DNA of 6,944 bases from Candidatus Peregrinibacteria bacterium CG_4_10_14_0_2_um_filter_43_11 (GTDB lineage Bacteria > Patescibacteriota > Gracilibacteria > UM-FILTER-43-11): NCBI GenBank assembly GCA_002792495.1, contig PFOK01000025.1, positions 1 to 6,944 on the forward strand. Direction: 5' to 3'. Both the position numbers and the translations under genes were made by a program. Within the stretch, counting starts at the first letter, position 1. Each line of letters begins with the position of its first letter. Positions 5,743-6,944 of the stretch are shown piece by piece. A model generated the notes under the pieces. That model searched no databases. It was given only the letters and a program-made list of their open reading frames with translations, and had not been told where the DNA came from.

Positions 5743-6806
5743 TAATTCTTTATTTTTTCTTCAAAAATCCGTTCGTCAAAACGTTCGGCAATTTGACGAA
5801 TGGTTTTTTCGTCGTAATTGGCCTCATTCATCAGAAGTTGAGTCAGACCTTTTTCCAGACTTTCTGAGGTTGGTGCATCAAAAAATTCTCCACTCACCCC
5901 CTCCACGACACTCTCCGTCACACCCCCCAACCGATAGGCCAATACCGGCTTTCCGGCCGCCATCGCCTCTACCGGAGTGATTCCAAAATCCTCTTCCCCC
6001 GGGAAAATGAACGCGCGACAATTTTCGTAATATTCCTTCACTACCCCATCCGGCTTTTTCCCTAAAAACTCAATGGTGTCACCCGCAATCGATTCCAGGT
6101 ATTTTCGTTGGGCACCATCGCCGATAATGACCAGTCGCCGTTTGATTTTATTGAATGTTTTAATGGCCAAATCAATTTTTTTGAATGGCGTTAAGGCGGA
6201 AACGATTAAAAAATAGTCTTCATGATTTCGGTTTGGTGTGAATCGCTTCACATTCACTGGTGGATGAACGACTTCCGCATCCCGCCTCCAATATTTCCGA
6301 ACGCGTTGCCGCACATGCTCTGAGTTCGCGATCACTACATTCGGCCGATTTGCCGACCTGAAATCCCATTGGCGAATCGCGTTGAGCAATTCGGCGATCA
6401 GCCACCGTTTAAAGGGGGAATACCCCTCAGTGTACTCATGAGTGTAATCCCACGCATATCGCATCGGCGAATGACAGTAACAAATGTGTCTTGTTTTCCC
6501 CGATGTCTTAATTCCATGGGCAAAAGCGGAACTACTGGAGATCACGACATCAAATTCACTAAAATCAAACGATTCAATCGCTTTCGATATCTTGGGTAAC
6601 AAAAATTTCGGTTTGTTTATCCATCGATAATATTTTTGTAACGGTGATGTTTTTATTGCACAATTCCCAAACCATTCTTTTGTCGCGTCAGCATCATGGA
6701 TTAGGGTATAAATAGGCGCTTCGGGGAACATATCGGATAATTTTTTAAGCACCCGTTCCGCCCCGCCCAATTTCACCAACACCTCGTGGATTAAAGCAAT
6801 TTTCAT
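5736..6806 (-). CDS. GT4-family glycosyltransferase (WbaZ-like, probable mannosyltransferase)
   Basis: A retaining GT-B fold glycosyltransferase of family GT4 (Pfam Glycos_transf_1 type), 356 residues, a normal full length. It transfers a sugar from a nucleotide donor, probably GDP-mannose judging by subfamily resemblance, to a growing surface glycan or lipid acceptor at the cytoplasmic face. N-terminal acceptor domain: MKIALIHEVLVKLGGAERVL (GGAERV loop 14-19), FDVVISSSSAFAHG (85-98), CHSPMRYAWD (111-120), IANSEHVRQRVRKYW (159-173) and HPPVNVKRFTP (181-191). C-terminal donor domain: PFKKIDLAI (207-215), IIGDGAQRKYLE (227-238) and the EX7E motif Glu272...Glu280 in EEDFGITPVEAMAAGKPVLAY. No signal peptide or membrane helix is present. 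ATG 6806 is chosen because the family begins directly with MKIALIH. It is convergent with rpmE and its stop lies inside the palindrome at 5709-5742. Donor and acceptor are not provable from the sequence. Confidence 0.93.
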   Translation of the reverse strand: MKIALIHEVLVKLGGAERVLKKLSDMFPEAPIYTLIHDADATKEWFGNCAIKTSPLQKYYRWINKPKFLLPKISKAIESFDFSEFDVVISSSSAFAHGIKTSGKTRHICYCHSPMRYAWDYTHEYTEGYSPFKRWLIAELLNAIRQWDFRSANRPNVVIANSEHVRQRVRKYWRRDAEVVHPPVNVKRFTPNRNHEDYFLIVSALTPFKKIDLAIKTFNKIKRRLVIIGDGAQRKYLESIAGDTIEFLGKKPDGVVKEYYENCRAFIFPGEEDFGITPVEAMAAGKPVLAYRLGGVTESVVEGVSGEFFDAPTSESLEKGLTQLLMNEANYDEKTIRQIAERFDERIFEEKIKNYL

Positions 6807-6811
6807 TTTTA

Positions 6812-6839
6812 ATCATAATCTGATGATGTAACGTTACAA
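6812..6839 (-). promoter_or_regulatory. Candidate promoter for the glycosyltransferase, near-leaderless
   Basis: On the minus strand TTGTAA (6839-6834, 4 of 6) and TATGAT (6817-6812, 5 of 6) are 16 bases apart. The predicted start falls at about 6805, on the ATG itself (6806-6804), and no Shine-Dalgarno is present upstream. This would give a leaderless mRNA if correct. Confidence 0.45.
6827..6838. promoter_or_regulatory. 12-base palindrome over the -35 box (possible operator)
   Basis: TGTAACGTTACA is a perfect palindrome with a central CG step, as in operators of the LacI/CcpA family. It overlaps the predicted -35 box of the glycosyltransferase promoter, where a repressor would block transcription. 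A 12-base palindrome is expected once or twice by chance in a window of this size, so position is the main argument. Confidence 0.3.
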
Positions 6840-6944
6840 TAAAACCGACTAAAACTCCACTATTGCCGCCAAGAATTACTAGTGTCCCAAGAAAGTTAGA
6901 AGAGTTGGAGTTGTGGGTCTGCTCGGGAGCGCAAGCGATGAAGG

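Larger units (their letters stand above)
6745..6944 (-). other. Edge region; possible 3' end of a membrane-protein gene
   Basis: The region upstream of the glycosyltransferase holds no recognisable gene. One minus-strand frame is open from the window edge to a TAA at 6747-6745, about 66 codons, overlapping the glycosyltransferase start by 62 bases in another frame. It contains a hydrophobic run, FLGTLVILGGNSGVLVGFIV, that resembles a transmembrane helix, but its tail past 6806 is only the glycosyltransferase gene read out of frame. A plus-strand frame at 6863-6944 reads KLEELELW, faintly like the N-terminus of four-helix-bundle (S23-type) proteins. Both are too short and mutually exclusive, so neither is called as a gene. 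Confidence 0.2.

Noticed and set aside
1..6944. CRISPR array, transposase or alternative genetic code (UGA as Gly)
   Set aside because: No regularly spaced direct repeats and no transposase motifs were seen. All complete genes read through without in-frame TGA, so code 25 is unnecessary.

Overview
The window looks like a metagenome-derived chromosomal segment, most plausibly from a Candidate Phyla Radiation (Patescibacteria) or similar small-genome bacterium. This placement is an inference. It rests on a secreted single-pass protein with thrombospondin-type-3 and PKD domains, a ribosomal protein L31 with a long Lys/Ala tail, a WbaZ-like mannosyltransferase-type GT4 enzyme, short or near-absent 5' leaders and few clear Shine-Dalgarno sites. 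The standard genetic code fits: no gene needs UGA read through, which argues against the code-25 Gracilibacteria group.

Layout, left to right. Bases 1 to about 268 hold a fragment of an RHS/YD-repeat protein on the minus strand. It is open to the left edge and cut off on its N-terminal side. Around 260-300 the sequence changes character: G+C is about 33% over 1-240 and about 48% over 301-540, and a nested inverted repeat sits at the switch. A plus-strand orphan ORF follows to 881, then a probable terminator. Next comes a 200-base intergenic region with a candidate promoter and a strongly foldable leader (three-way junction plus a hairpin), leading into gyrA (1156-3840), which carries an unusual acidic N-terminal extension. 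The rest of the plus-strand block is a secreted TSP3/PKD membrane-anchored protein (3914-5221) and rpmE/L31 (5296-5706). Each of these two has its own sigma70-like promoter with a TAAAAT -10 box and a 17-base spacer.

The plus-strand block ends at a 34-base near-perfect palindrome (5709-5742) between the convergent rpmE and glycosyltransferase genes. It probably terminates transcription from both sides and also supplies the glycosyltransferase stop codon. The GT4 glycosyltransferase occupies 5736-6806 on the minus strand and has a promoter so close to its ATG that its mRNA may be leaderless. A 12-base palindrome overlaps its -35 box. The last 140 bases hold only ambiguous open frames.

Functionally this is a mix: DNA topology (gyrA), translation (rpmE) and cell surface (PKD/TSP3 protein, glycosyltransferase, RHS remnant). 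The genes do not form one pathway. The points most worth a second look are the gyrA leader RNA, the oppositely charged tails on GyrA (acidic) and L31 (basic), and the RHS junction at the left edge.
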